A DNA stretch of 46,540 nucleotides from Gammaproteobacteria bacterium. GTDB lineage: Bacteria > Pseudomonadota > Gammaproteobacteria > Steroidobacterales > UBA11654. The stretch covers positions 1-46,540 of the forward strand of contig NZHP01000019.1 in assembly GCA_002691465.1 (NCBI GenBank), in the 5' to 3' direction. This document shows, one piece after another, positions 17,268 to 26,449 of this stretch (positions within the stretch are counted from its first letter, which is position 1; each line of letters begins with the position of its first letter). The position numbers and the translations under genes are program-made. The notes beneath the pieces were generated by a model that was not told the origin of the DNA, did no database searches, and saw nothing but the letters and a program-made list of their open reading frames with translations.

Positions 17268-17328
17268 TCTCCTTTGTGGATGCCTAAATTGGGTCCACAT
17301 AAATAATTAACTTGCTTAAATAAGGAGA
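17268..17328 (+). promoter_or_regulatory. Possible RNA thermometer masking the Hsp20 ribosome binding site
   Basis: The Shine-Dalgarno AAGGAGA (17322-17328, five bases before the ATG) is perfectly complementary to TCTCCTT (17268-17274). Between them a second hairpin pairs TGTGGA (17275-17280) with TCCACA (17294-17299), stacked directly on the first helix. Masking of an Hsp20 ribosome binding site by leader pairing is the logic of ROSE and fourU thermometers, although the sequence does not match those families. Caution: a start at the sigma32-like promoter would remove most of the masking strand. Confidence 0.45.
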
Positions 17329-17333
17329 ACATT

Positions 17334-17783
17334 ATGGTAAATACATTATTTGATACAGTCTGGAGAGACATCTCTCCATTTGCTGTTGGTTTTGATAGAA
17401 CATTTGATGCGCTGTCAATCATGGCAAATTCAAAATCACAAAGCATTAACTACCCTCCATACAATATCCGGAAGGTCAGCGATGAAAAATATACGATTGA
17501 ATTAGCAATAGCAGGATTTGAAGAGGATGATCTTGATTTGGAAGTCCAAGGAGAAACTCTCACTATTTCTGGTAACAGATCAAACGAAGCATCAGAAGGT
17601 CTAGTTCATCAAGGTTTGGCTTCTAGAAATTTCGTCAGAAAATTTGTAATTTCTGATGATGTGGAAGTCAAAGGTGCTGCCCTCTCAAATGGCATGCTCT
17701 ACATTGGCATGGAAAGACTTATCCCTGAACATCGTAAGCCCAAAAAAATAAGTTTAACGACTAAGAAAAAATTATTGGGATAA
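17334..17783 (+). CDS. Small heat shock protein, Hsp20 family
   Basis: 149 aa, similar in size to IbpA. The alpha-crystallin domain covers residues ~38-140: YPPYNIRKVSDEKYTIELAI, then AGFEEDDLDLEVQGETLTIS and the FVRKFVISDDVEVKGAALSNG segment, where the A-x-L-x-N-G pattern is diagnostic. The C-terminal I-x-I/V anchor is weak. As an ATP-independent holdase it would keep unfolded proteins soluble. The N terminus MVNTLFDTVWRDISPFAVGF resembles IbpA-type proteins (aromatic-rich, D-R-x-F-D). A strong AAGGAGA precedes the ATG, a heat-shock-like promoter lies upstream, and a terminator follows. Confidence 0.93.
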   Translation: MVNTLFDTVWRDISPFAVGFDRTFDALSIMANSKSQSINYPPYNIRKVSDEKYTIELAIAGFEEDDLDLEVQGETLTISGNRSNEASEGLVHQGLASRNFVRKFVISDDVEVKGAALSNGMLYIGMERLIPEHRKPKKISLTTKKKLLG

Positions 17784-17792
17784 GAAGGCTTT

Positions 17793-17816
17793 GGGGAGGT
17801 CAATCGCCTCCCCTTT
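17793..17816 (+). terminator. Rho-independent terminator after Hsp20
   Basis: GGGGAGG (17793-17799), a 7-nt loop and CCTCCCC (17807-17813) form a perfect 7-bp GC-rich stem followed by TTTGCATT. The short U-run is modest, but the stem is the strongest in the window. It lies between Hsp20 and the convergent membrane-protein gene. Confidence 0.75.
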
Positions 17817-17824
17817 GCATTCAT

Positions 17825-18217
17825 TCAAAATAGATCTCTGATCTGGGGAGACAAATAAGCCGAAGCTATTTTCACGCCTGAAATAATCGCTGCGAGCTGT
17901 AACATCTCCTGATTCAATGAAGAGGAAATATTAATTTCTGGCATCATCATGCCAGTGATCAATACACCCGATGTTGAGAGTATCCAAAGCTCTCTTGAAT
18001 TCTTGACATAAAAATACATCAATACGTCGGCGATAAATGCCAACAGTATCAGTACTAGCTGAATGTAAAACCAATCGCTGAACCCATCCAAAGCAAGCTG
18101 CCCATAATAGCCATTGATTGATTCAGGAAAGGGATAGGACAAATCCATTAGATACCCACCCAAAATAAGTACGATTGGACCGATGATTAATAACCTGAAA
18201 TAAGTGGAATAGTTCAT
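17825..18217 (-). CDS. Hypothetical four-helix membrane protein
   Basis: 130 aa, not recognised as a named family. Hydrophobic segments appear near residues 7-25, 49-70, 76-92 and 105-122, so it is probably an inner-membrane protein with four helices. No signal peptide or metal-binding motif stands out. The start ATG lies 6 bp after the stop of the luciferase-like oxidoreductase gene, so the two are probably co-transcribed. This may hint at a shared job, but no function can be assigned. It is convergent with Hsp20 across the terminator. Confidence 0.65.
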   Translation of the reverse strand: MNYSTYFRLLIIGPIVLILGGYLMDLSYPFPESINGYYGQLALDGFSDWFYIQLVLILLAFIADVLMYFYVKNSRELWILSTSGVLITGMMMPEINISSSLNQEMLQLAAIISGVKIASAYLSPQIRDLF

Positions 18218-18223
18218 GTAAAA

Positions 18224-19264
18224 CTATAATACCTCGTTCGCAATCACTTCAATTGCTTTCTGGCCTACATTTCCTAAGACCAAAGTCCCAATTTTTCCAG
18301 TCTTATCTAGCTCTTTCCAATGAGAAAGTTGCTCAATGATGCGTTCTTTTGGTCCAATGAGTGTGCACTCATCCACCAATTCATTGGGAACAGCCATTGC
18401 TGCTTCATCTTTTTTGCCTTCTAAATATAGGTCTTGAATTTTTTCTGCAGCTTCCTCGTAACCTAGGCGTTTTGCATAGTCATTATAAAAATTCTTAGAT
18501 TTTGCTCCCATTCCACCAATGTATAATGCAAACATTGGTTTCATGGCCATATAACAAAAATCGATGTTATCCCCCATTGCAACTGGCACAAAGGGTGCGA
18601 CATCGAAATTATCAAAGGATTTGTCTTCTGAAGATTTTGCAAACCCCTCTTCGACATGCTCGCCGATGATGTCAAATTTTTCCGGATTCATCCAAATGGG
18701 GAAAACGCCATCCGAAACCTCCCCAGCGCATCTTAATCCTGCTGGAGTAATCGATGCAGTATAGATTTTGAGATCTCCAGTGCTATGAAGAATGCTCTTT
18801 AAGGGCTTTCCTAAACCCGATGAGCCCTCTCCTTTGAAAGGAATCTGATAATGATGACCGTCAAACTCAAGTGCCTCTTCTCTGTCAATGATTTTTCGAA
18901 TTATTGTGATGTATTCCTTTGTTCTGGTAAGAGGTCGTCCATATGCCTGCCCATACCATCCTTCAACAACTTGAGGGCCTGATGGACCCAAACCAAGTAA
19001 AAATCGATTATTGGAGAGCGCGTTGAGCGACAATGCCGTCATCGCAGTCATAGCCGGTGTTCTGGCTTGCATCTGCATAATTGCTGTCCCAACTTTAATC
19101 TTAGAGGTTTGTGCAAGTACATAAGATGCAACAGAAACTGCATCTGAGCCATAAGACTCTGCAGCCCATACCGAATCAAAACCCATCTTTTCAGCAAAGA
19201 GTATATCTTCCATGGGGATCTTCAGTTTTCTTGGAGAATATCCAAGACCAATACCTAGCTTCAT
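18224..19264 (-). CDS. LLM-class (luciferase-like) oxidoreductase, probably F420-dependent
   Basis: 346 aa from the ATG at 19264, which has AAGGA eight bases upstream; an in-frame TTG lies 6 bp earlier. The TIM-barrel pattern of F420-dependent LLM enzymes is clear: GFDSVWAAESYGSDAVSVAS, the KVGTAIMQMQARTPAMTAMT segment, and RFLLGLGPSGPQVVEGWYG with PLTRTKEY. These segments are typical of the F420-using branch common in actinobacteria rather than FMN-using bacterial luciferases. The natural substrate is unknown. A complete F420 pathway lies 5 kb away, which supports the cofactor call. It has its own good promoter and is followed by a small membrane-protein gene. Confidence 0.87.
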   Translation of the reverse strand: MKLGIGLGYSPRKLKIPMEDILFAEKMGFDSVWAAESYGSDAVSVASYVLAQTSKIKVGTAIMQMQARTPAMTAMTALSLNALSNNRFLLGLGPSGPQVVEGWYGQAYGRPLTRTKEYITIIRKIIDREEALEFDGHHYQIPFKGEGSSGLGKPLKSILHSTGDLKIYTASITPAGLRCAGEVSDGVFPIWMNPEKFDIIGEHVEEGFAKSSEDKSFDNFDVAPFVPVAMGDNIDFCYMAMKPMFALYIGGMGAKSKNFYNDYAKRLGYEEAAEKIQDLYLEGKKDEAAMAVPNELVDECTLIGPKERIIEQLSHWKELDKTGKIGTLVLGNVGQKAIEVIANEVL

Positions 19265-19299
19265 TTTCAAAATCCTTATTAATGTTAGAAATTAGAATC

Positions 19300-19328
19300 A
19301 TTATAGAATGATGCGTTTGTAATGCCAA
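19300..19328 (-). promoter_or_regulatory. Sigma70 promoter of the LLM oxidoreductase gene
   Basis: On the minus strand TTGGCA (19323-19328) and TATAAT (19300-19305) are separated by exactly 17 bp, about 36 bp before the ATG. The -10 is embedded in the inverted repeat ATCATT-ATAG-AATGAT (19297-19312), which could be an operator. Confidence 0.65.
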
Positions 19329-19430
19329 GAAAGTGCCTGAACTCTTTGAATTTTCGTGAAATTTCTTTTCAATATCAACTGGCTGACCTGTAGAATGATT
19401 TCCTAACTTTAAATTAGTAGATATCTATCA

Positions 19431-21551
19431 ATGTCTGAACTTAAAGAAAAATGGAAAAAAAGAGCCCAATCTGAACTTAAAACAGATGAAATTGAAAGTC
19501 TTGATTGGCATACACTCGAAGGGATAGAGGTCAAACCAGTCTATTCCTCTGAGGATCTAATGGAATTAGAGCATCTCGATACCATGCCGGGAATTGAGCC
19601 ATTCCTGAGGGGTCCCAGAGCTACGATGTATACCAAAAGACCTTGGACTGTCAGACAATATTCTGGTTTTTCAACTGCTGAAGAATCAAATGCATTTTAT
19701 AGAGAAAACATATCAGGCGGACAGACTGGTCTTTCTGTGGCGTTTGATTTAGCCACCCATCGAGGTTATGACTCAGACCATCCTAGAGTTGCTGGCGACG
19801 TTGGTAAGGCTGGTGTAGCAATTGATACCGTTGAAGACATGAAAATGCTATTCGATCAGATCCCTCTAGAGAAAATGTCAGTCTCGATGACCATGAATGG
19901 TGCAGTAATCCCTATCATGGCAATGTTTGTTGTCGCTGCTGAAGAACAAGGCGTTGATCAGTCAAATCTAAACGGGACATTGCAGAATGACATTCTCAAA
20001 GAATTCATGGTCAGAAATACATATATATACCCTCCCAAACATTCAATGAGAATAGTTGCTGATATCATCGAGTATTGCTCACACAATCTACCTCAATTCA
20101 ATACCGTCTCTATCTCTGGGTATCATATGCTTGAGGCTGGAGCCACATGCACACAGGAACTCGCCTATACCCTTGCAGATGGTCTAGAGTATGTTAGATC
20201 TGCCATGAAAAAAGGTCTGGATATTGATGATTTTGCTCCAAGACTGTCATTTTTCTTTGGAATAGGCATGAACTTCTTCATGGAAATTGCAAAACTGAGA
20301 GCGGCGAGACTCCTCTGGTCTGAGATGATCAAAGAAGAATTTTCTCCAAAAAATCCTAAATCTTTGATGCTAAGAACTCATTGCCAAACATCAGGGGTAA
20401 GTCTTACCAGTCAAGATCCATATAATAATATAGTCAGAACTACCATTGAGGCCATGGCTGCAGTTTTGGGTGGCACGCAGTCGCTCCATACAAATTCTTT
20501 TGATGAGGCATTGGCTCTGCCAACACCTTTTTCTGCTCAAATTGCAAGAAATACGCAGTTGATTCTCAGAGAAGAATCGGGATTGACAAAAGTTGTCGAT
20601 CCACTAGCTGGCTCTTATTATCTTGAATCGTTAACTGATTCAATGATCCGCGAAACAAGAAAGCTTATACAAGAAGTTGAAGAACTTGGGGGCATGACAA
20701 AGGCAATCCAAGCAGGAGTGCCAAAACTAAGGGTAGAAGAATCAGCCGCCATCAGGCAAGCAAGAGTGGATAAAAAAGAAGACGTTATTGTTGGGGTGAA
20801 TGCTTATAAAAACAAAGATCAAAAAGAAGTCGACATACTGTCAATTGACAATGAAGGAGTCAGAGATCAACAGATTAAGAAATTAGAATCAATAAAAAAA
20901 GAGAGAAATGAGGAAGCATGTCAAAATGCACTGGCTGAACTTGAAAAATGTGCTGCTGAAGATGGTAACCTAATGGCATTGGCGATTGAGGCAGCAAAAC
21001 ATCGGGCAACTGTTGGTGAGATCTCATTGGCAATGGAAAATGTTTTTGGAAGACATAAGGCTGTTTCTCAATCAATCAGTGGAGTTTACCGAAAAGAGTA
21101 TGAGGGCGATGAAGATTTTATGAAAGTTGAAGGCAAAGTAAAAGAATTTGAAGAATCACATGGCAGAAGACCTAGAATCTTAGTGGTCAAATTGGGTCAG
21201 GATGGGCACGATCGTGGTGCCAAAGTGATTGCGACAGCTTTTGCAGACATGGGTTTTGATGTCGATATAGGTCCTCTGTTTCAAACTCCTGAAGAGGCTG
21301 CAAGGGATGCTATTGAAAATGACGTTCATATCATTGGTGTCTCCTCGCAAGCAGCCGGACACAAAACATTGGTTCCGATACTCATGAATTCTCTTGCAGA
21401 ACAAGGTTCAGAAAATATACTTGTTGTTTGCGGTGGAATTATTCCTGAACAAGACATAGAAACACTCAAGAAATGCGGTGTTGCAACAGTTTTTGGTCCA
21501 GGAACGAACGTCACGAAAGCAGCTTTAGAAGTAATTGATATGATTCAATAA
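19431..21551 (+). CDS. scpA: Methylmalonyl-CoA mutase, single-chain with B12 domain
   Basis: 706 aa, like E. coli ScpA (714 aa) and the large subunit MutB. It isomerises (R)-methylmalonyl-CoA to succinyl-CoA with adenosylcobalamin. The catalytic TIM-barrel is at residues ~40-560, with [20 protein letters not shown] and [20 protein letters not shown]. The C-terminal cobalamin domain has D591-G-H593-D-R-G596. No MutA-like small subunit is adjacent, so it is probably a homodimer. It leads a five-gene run (mutase, pccB, pccA, meaB, epimerase) with gaps under 10 bp. The 160-bp upstream region shows no cobalamin riboswitch, and the Shine-Dalgarno is weak. Confidence 0.96.
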   Translation: MSELKEKWKKRAQSELKTDEIESLDWHTLEGIEVKPVYSSEDLMELEHLDTMPGIEPFLRGPRATMYTKRPWTVRQYSGFSTAEESNAFYRENISGGQTGLSVAFDLATHRGYDSDHPRVAGDVGKAGVAIDTVEDMKMLFDQIPLEKMSVSMTMNGAVIPIMAMFVVAAEEQGVDQSNLNGTLQNDILKEFMVRNTYIYPPKHSMRIVADIIEYCSHNLPQFNTVSISGYHMLEAGATCTQELAYTLADGLEYVRSAMKKGLDIDDFAPRLSFFFGIGMNFFMEIAKLRAARLLWSEMIKEEFSPKNPKSLMLRTHCQTSGVSLTSQDPYNNIVRTTIEAMAAVLGGTQSLHTNSFDEALALPTPFSAQIARNTQLILREESGLTKVVDPLAGSYYLESLTDSMIRETRKLIQEVEELGGMTKAIQAGVPKLRVEESAAIRQARVDKKEDVIVGVNAYKNKDQKEVDILSIDNEGVRDQQIKKLESIKKERNEEACQNALAELEKCAAEDGNLMALAIEAAKHRATVGEISLAMENVFGRHKAVSQSISGVYRKEYEGDEDFMKVEGKVKEFEESHGRRPRILVVKLGQDGHDRGAKVIATAFADMGFDVDIGPLFQTPEEAARDAIENDVHIIGVSSQAAGHKTLVPILMNSLAEQGSENILVVCGGIIPEQDIETLKKCGVATVFGPGTNVTKAALEVIDMIQ

Positions 21552-21555
21552 GATT

Positions 21556-23088
21556 ATGAAAGAAAACATTAAAGAACTGGAAAGAAAAAAAGCTGCTGCC
21601 AAATTAGGTGGCGGAGAAGAACGAATAAAGAAACAGCATGCGAAAGGCAAGCTGACCGCCAGAGAAAGACTGGAAATTCTCTTGGATGAAGGATCGTTTC
21701 AAGAACTCGATATGTTTGTTGAGCATAGGGCAGTTGACTTTGACATGGACAAACAAAAGATCCCGGGTGATGGAGTTGTGACCGGGTATGGAAAGATCAA
21801 TGGCAAACTGGTTTATGTTTTTAGTCAAGACTTTACTGTTTTTGGCGGTTCGCTTTCCGAAACTCATGCCGAGAAGATCTGTAAGATCATGGATCATGCA
21901 GTCAGAAATGGTGCGCCCTTAATCGGACTAAATGACTCTGGTGGAGCAAGGATTCAAGAAGGGGTTGTTTCACTCGGTGGTTATGCAGAAGTCTTCAAAA
22001 GAAATGTACTTTCATCTGGAGTCATTCCACAGATTTCACTTGTCATGGGTCCTTGTGCAGGTGGCGCAGTCTATTCGCCTTCAATGACTGATTTCATATT
22101 CATGGTTGAAGACAGCTCATACATGTTTGTTACTGGGCCAGACGTTGTCAAAACAGTCACACATGAGGAAGTGACTGCTGAGGAACTCGGAGGAGCATCG
22201 ACTCACAGTGAAAAATCTGGAGTTGCTGATTTAACGTTTGAGAATGATAGAGATGCACTCCTTATAACAAGAGAGTTCATGAGCTATCTTCCGCAAAGCA
22301 ATCAAGAATATCCAGAAACTATTGAATGCAATGATTCGATAGACCGAGAAGAATCTGCACTTGATACATTGGTGCCTCAAGATCCTTCCAAACCATATGA
22401 CATCAAGGAAGTAATTCATAAGGTGGCCGATGATGGTGATTTCTTTGAACTCCAACCAAAGTATGCACAAAATATTGTCACTGGTTTTATTCGACTCAAT
22501 GGGTCAAGCATTGGAGTGGTTGCGAATCAGCCCTTGGTGCTGGCAGGTTGTCTTGATATCAACTCCTCAATCAAGGCTGCACGTTTTGTCAGGTTCTGTG
22601 ATGCCTTTAATATTCCAATCTTGACATTGGTTGATGTTCCAGGCTTTATGCCAGGAACTTCTCAGGAATATGGCGGGATCATTAAACATGGAGCAAAATT
22701 GCTCTTCGCATACGCTGAAGCAACCGTTCCAAAAGTGACTTTGATTACCCGAAAAGCATACGGTGGAGCTTATGATGTCATGAGTTCAAAACACATCGGA
22801 GGCGATATCAATTTTGCATGGCCTTCTGCAGAAATAGCAGTGATGGGTGCCAAAGGCGCTGTTGAAATTATTTTCAGGCAGGATATCGGGGACGAGAAAA
22901 AAATTGAAAAACGAACGCAAGAATATACTGAAAAGTTTGCCAATCCCTTTATAGCTGCAGGCAGAGGATATATTGATGATGTAATCATGCCAAATAATTC
23001 CAGGAAAAAATTAATCGAGTCATTCGAAATGCTTAAGAATAAGCAACAGGAAAACCCTTGGCGTAAGCACGACAATATCCCACTCTAG
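21556..23088 (+). CDS. pccB: Propionyl-CoA carboxylase beta chain (carboxyltransferase)
   Basis: 510 aa, normal for PccB. It transfers CO2 from carboxybiotin to propionyl-CoA, giving (S)-methylmalonyl-CoA. Family marks are [65 protein letters not shown] and, in the C-terminal half, [20 protein letters not shown] with AYGGAYDVM. These two crotonase-like halves form the CoA- and biotin-binding sites. It sits 4 bp after the mutase gene and 8 bp before pccA, so all subunits are co-expressed. Some enzymes of this type also accept acetyl-CoA, but the neighbours favour propionyl-CoA. Confidence 0.96.
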   Translation: MKENIKELERKKAAAKLGGGEERIKKQHAKGKLTARERLEILLDEGSFQELDMFVEHRAVDFDMDKQKIPGDGVVTGYGKINGKLVYVFSQDFTVFGGSLSETHAEKICKIMDHAVRNGAPLIGLNDSGGARIQEGVVSLGGYAEVFKRNVLSSGVIPQISLVMGPCAGGAVYSPSMTDFIFMVEDSSYMFVTGPDVVKTVTHEEVTAEELGGASTHSEKSGVADLTFENDRDALLITREFMSYLPQSNQEYPETIECNDSIDREESALDTLVPQDPSKPYDIKEVIHKVADDGDFFELQPKYAQNIVTGFIRLNGSSIGVVANQPLVLAGCLDINSSIKAARFVRFCDAFNIPILTLVDVPGFMPGTSQEYGGIIKHGAKLLFAYAEATVPKVTLITRKAYGGAYDVMSSKHIGGDINFAWPSAEIAVMGAKGAVEIIFRQDIGDEKKIEKRTQEYTEKFANPFIAAGRGYIDDVIMPNNSRKKLIESFEMLKNKQQENPWRKHDNIPL

Positions 23089-23096
23089 GAAAACGT

Positions 23097-25061
23097 ATGT
23101 TTAAGAAAATCTTGATCGCAAATCGCGGAGAAATAGCTTGTAGAGTTATTAATACTTGCAAAATTATGGGCATCAAAACTGTTGCAGTTTATTCTGATGC
23201 AGATGAAAGCGCCTTGCATGCTGATCTCGCTGATGAGGCTATCTCCATAGGTGGATCCAGCTCCTCAGAAAGCTATCTCGTAATAGAAAAAATCATTGCT
23301 GCTTGTAAGGAAACCAAAGCAGATGCAGTTCATCCAGGCTATGGCTTTCTTTCTGAAAATGAGCAGTTTGCAAAAGCATTGGAAGAAAATGAAATTGCTT
23401 TCATTGGTCCTAATCGCAAAGCAATTGTGAGTATGGGCGATAAAATTAAATCAAAAAAGATTGCTGAAGAAGCGAATGTGAATGTAATCCCTGGTTATAC
23501 CAAGGCAATTAAAGATGAAAAAGAAGCTGTTGAAATAGCAAAAGAGATTGGCTATCCAGTGATGCTTAAGGCTAGTGCCGGTGGCGGCGGAAAAGGAATG
23601 AGAGTTGTTCGAAATGACGATGAATGCGTCGATGGTTTTACAAGGGCAAAAAATGAGAGTCAAGCAAGCTTTGGTGACGACAGAATCTTTGCTGAAAAAT
23701 TCATAACAGAACCTCATCACATCGAGATACAAATTCTTGCAGATAAGAAAGGCGATGCCATCTTTTTAGGAGAAAGAGAATGCTCAATCCAAAGAAGGCA
23801 TCAAAAAGTTATTGAAGAAGCCCCTTCTCCATTTATCAATGATCAAACAAGGCAAGAAATGGGCCGTCAGGCCATCGCACTTGCCAAAGCAGTGAATTAT
23901 GAGTCTGCTGGAACTGTTGAGTTCATTGTGGATAAAGACCAAAATTTTTATTTTTTAGAGATGAATACAAGATTGCAAGTTGAACATCCAGTAACAGAGA
24001 TGGTTACTGGAATTGATTTGGTAGAACAAATGATAAAGATAGCCTCTGGTGAAAAACTTAAAATCAAACAGAGTGATATAAAGACTAATGGCTGGGCAAT
24101 TGAATCGAGAGTCTATGCCGAGGATCCTTATCGCGACTTCATGCCATCCATTGGGAGATTATCAAAATATCTAACTCCTGAAGATAGTGATACGGTCAGA
24201 GTCGATACTGGAATCAGAGAAGGCAGTGAAGTATCGATGTTCTATGATCCGATGATTGCAAAGTTAATCACTCATGGTGAAAACAGAGACACGGCGATTG
24301 AGAATATGACTGATGCAATAGACCAATATGTCATCGATGGCTTGTCTCATAATCTAAATTTTCTTAGCTCAATCATGCAAAATAAGACATTTCGTTCGGG
24401 TTATACGACCACAGATTTTATCGAGCAAGAATACCCGGATGGTTTCCAAGGAGAGCCTGTCAATGAGAGAGAATATGAATTTTATGCATCGATATTGAGT
24501 GCCTGTTACATGTTAGACCAATTAAAGCTGAATCCTTTTTATGAGAATAAAAATAACTATGCTATTAAATTTGAAAATAAGAGCATCGAAAGCACCATAA
24601 AAAAAGATGGGGATGTTTTCTTAGTTGAAATAAACAACAACCAATATCATTTGTCTCTGAACATGCAATCAAATGATCCAAGGGTCATCTGTTCAGTCAA
24701 TGATGAGAAGATGATTATGCAGATCAGAAAAAAAATACCTAGATACGAACTAATCCATAAAGGCAAGATTGCATTGGCATTGATATCCGAACAGAGATTG
24801 GCGGCACTTAATGAATTAATGCCGAAGAAGATTCCTCAAGATATGTCTAAGTTTTTACTCTCTCCAATGCCGGGACTATTGATAAAAGTTTGCGTGAATC
24901 AGGGACAAGAAGTAAAAGCAGGAGAAGAGCTTGCGGTGGTTGAAGCCATGAAAATGGAAAATAGTCTCAGGGCTTCAAAAGATCTTAAAATTAAATCGAT
25001 ATTGGGTTCAGAAGGCGATAATCTATCAGTTGACCAAAAAATTCTGGAGTTTGAGGACTAA
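23097..25061 (+). CDS. pccA: Propionyl-CoA carboxylase alpha chain (biotin carboxylase and biotin carrier)
   Basis: 654 aa. The biotin carboxylase domain begins at once (FKKILIANRGEIACRVI) and covers about residues 1-450, with the ATP-grasp glycine loop KASAGGGGKGMR, HIEIQILAD, FLGERECSIQRRHQK and FLEMNTRLQVEHPVTEM. A BT-like middle region follows. The C-terminal biotinyl domain carries AMKMEN with the biotinylated Lys619, 35 residues from the end. The enzyme carboxylates biotin with ATP and bicarbonate and passes it to PccB. Length and order match bacterial PccA. It is 6 bp upstream of meaB. Confidence 0.96.
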   Translation: MFKKILIANRGEIACRVINTCKIMGIKTVAVYSDADESALHADLADEAISIGGSSSSESYLVIEKIIAACKETKADAVHPGYGFLSENEQFAKALEENEIAFIGPNRKAIVSMGDKIKSKKIAEEANVNVIPGYTKAIKDEKEAVEIAKEIGYPVMLKASAGGGGKGMRVVRNDDECVDGFTRAKNESQASFGDDRIFAEKFITEPHHIEIQILADKKGDAIFLGERECSIQRRHQKVIEEAPSPFINDQTRQEMGRQAIALAKAVNYESAGTVEFIVDKDQNFYFLEMNTRLQVEHPVTEMVTGIDLVEQMIKIASGEKLKIKQSDIKTNGWAIESRVYAEDPYRDFMPSIGRLSKYLTPEDSDTVRVDTGIREGSEVSMFYDPMIAKLITHGENRDTAIENMTDAIDQYVIDGLSHNLNFLSSIMQNKTFRSGYTTTDFIEQEYPDGFQGEPVNEREYEFYASILSACYMLDQLKLNPFYENKNNYAIKFENKSIESTIKKDGDVFLVEINNNQYHLSLNMQSNDPRVICSVNDEKMIMQIRKKIPRYELIHKGKIALALISEQRLAALNELMPKKIPQDMSKFLLSPMPGLLIKVCVNQGQEVKAGEELAVVEAMKMENSLRASKDLKIKSILGSEGDNLSVDQKILEFED

Positions 25062-25067
25062 GCAAAA

Positions 25068-26048
25068 ATGGATTCAATCATTGATTTGCTTTCGCAAATA
25101 CAAAAGGGCGATAGAAAAGCGATAGCGAAAGCCATAACACTTGTTGAGTCCACAAAACCCGAGGACCAAGTACTTGCTGATAAACTACTCGGTTTGCTTC
25201 CAGAATCAAAAAAAATATCTCTCAGAATCGGGATATCTGGGCCTCCGGGTGTTGGAAAATCAACATTCATCGAAACCATCGGTCAAACAATCATCTCTCA
25301 AAATGAACATTTGGCTATACTTGCTGTTGACCCGAGCTCATCCATCACTGGCGGATCTATTTTAGGAGATAAAACAAGGATGGATTCCTTGAGTAAAAGT
25401 GATCAGACATTTATTCGCCCTTCTCCGTCAGGTGGAAATCTTGGTGGCGTTGGTCATGCAACAAAAGATTCTATTCGAATATTGGAAGCAGCAGGATATA
25501 GAGTGATCTTGATAGAAACGCTTGGGGTGGGTCAGGCAGAAATAGATGTCCTTGATATGACAGATATTTATCTGGTGCTCCTAAGTCCAGGAGGAGGAGA
25601 TGAATTGCAAGGAATAAAAAGAGGCATCATTGAAGTTGCAGATATACTGATAGTTAATAAAGCAGATGGAAACTTAGAAGCCACTGCTAGAAGTACAGTT
25701 TTGGATTATAAGAATGCTTTGAAGCTCCAAAAGGCAAGACATCAAGATTGGTCTGTACCCGTGTTGTCTATTTCTGCTCTTGAATCCAAGGGCATTGATG
25801 AGGTCTGGAATGAAATTATGAAACTCAAAGACCACTTACACGAACTCAAAATATTCGATGAAAATAGATCATTTCAAGATGAGAAGTGGGTGAAAAGAAA
25901 GAAAAAGAATCAAATTCTCTCGTTGCTAGACTCAAAGGATGAAATCTTGGATGAGATTGAAAGAAATATCATCGAAAGTGATAAACAACTGCTGAAAAAA
26001 TTTTCTCTTTGGATAAAATCTATTTTTAATTTTAAAAAATCATCATGA
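25068..26048 (+). CDS. meaB: Methylmalonyl-CoA mutase-associated GTPase MeaB
   Basis: 326 aa, the usual MeaB/ArgK size. It is a SIMIBI G3E-type GTPase that gates cofactor loading and protects the mutase from inactivation. The P-loop GPPGVGKST is at residues 58-66. Other marks are LAVDPSSSITGGSILGDKTR, TFIRPSPSGGNLGGVGHAT, the switch region ETLGVGQAEIDVLDM, and the guanine-specificity motif NKADG. The C-terminal tail is Lys/Phe-rich and may be divergent. It overlaps the epimerase gene by 4 bp (ATGA). Its place between pccA and the epimerase makes the role unambiguous. Confidence 0.95.
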   Translation: MDSIIDLLSQIQKGDRKAIAKAITLVESTKPEDQVLADKLLGLLPESKKISLRIGISGPPGVGKSTFIETIGQTIISQNEHLAILAVDPSSSITGGSILGDKTRMDSLSKSDQTFIRPSPSGGNLGGVGHATKDSIRILEAAGYRVILIETLGVGQAEIDVLDMTDIYLVLLSPGGGDELQGIKRGIIEVADILIVNKADGNLEATARSTVLDYKNALKLQKARHQDWSVPVLSISALESKGIDEVWNEIMKLKDHLHELKIFDENRSFQDEKWVKRKKKNQILSLLDSKDEILDEIERNIIESDKQLLKKFSLWIKSIFNFKKSS

Positions 26049-26449
26049 TAGGAAAACTTAATCACATAGCCATCGCGGTTCCAGATTTAGAGTCGGCAAG
26101 TAAAATCTATAAGGACACCCTCGGTGCCAATGTCTCTGAGCCAGTGCCAATGCCAGAACATGGGGTCACAACTGTTTTTATTGAATTACCTAACACGAAG
26201 ATTGAGTTATTGGAGCCTCTTGGGGATGACTCGCCGATTCAAAACTATCTGCTAAAGAACCCTAAGGGAGGCATGCATCACATCTGCTATGAAGTTGACG
26301 ATATCTATGCATCAAGGGATAAATTAATTGCGGATGGTGCGACAATTTTGGGAAGCGGTGAGCCATCAATTGGAGCTCACGATAAGCCTGTCTTATTTCT
26401 TCATCCAAAAGATTTCTGCGGGACGCTGATTGAAATAGAGCAAAAGTAA
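26045..26449 (+). CDS. mce: Methylmalonyl-CoA epimerase
   Basis: 134 aa, typical of this vicinal-oxygen-chelate enzyme. It interconverts (S)- and (R)-methylmalonyl-CoA, linking the carboxylase to the mutase. KLNHIAIAVPDLESA at the N terminus gives the metal ligand His7; GGMHHICYEVDD gives His78/His79; the C-terminal TLIEIEQ provides Glu130. ELLEPLGDDSPI is also characteristic. It overlaps meaB by 4 bp. Its TAA touches the stop codon of the convergent DUF5916 gene, so any terminator must lie inside coding sequence. Confidence 0.94.
   Translation: MIGKLNHIAIAVPDLESASKIYKDTLGANVSEPVPMPEHGVTTVFIELPNTKIELLEPLGDDSPIQNYLLKNPKGGMHHICYEVDDIYASRDKLIADGATILGSGEPSIGAHDKPVLFLHPKDFCGTLIEIEQK

Noticed and set aside
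19271-19430. Possible cobalamin riboswitch before the methylmalonyl-CoA mutase gene
   Set aside because: The 160-bp gap is too short and has no B12-box-like sequence; it contains the LLM promoter instead.
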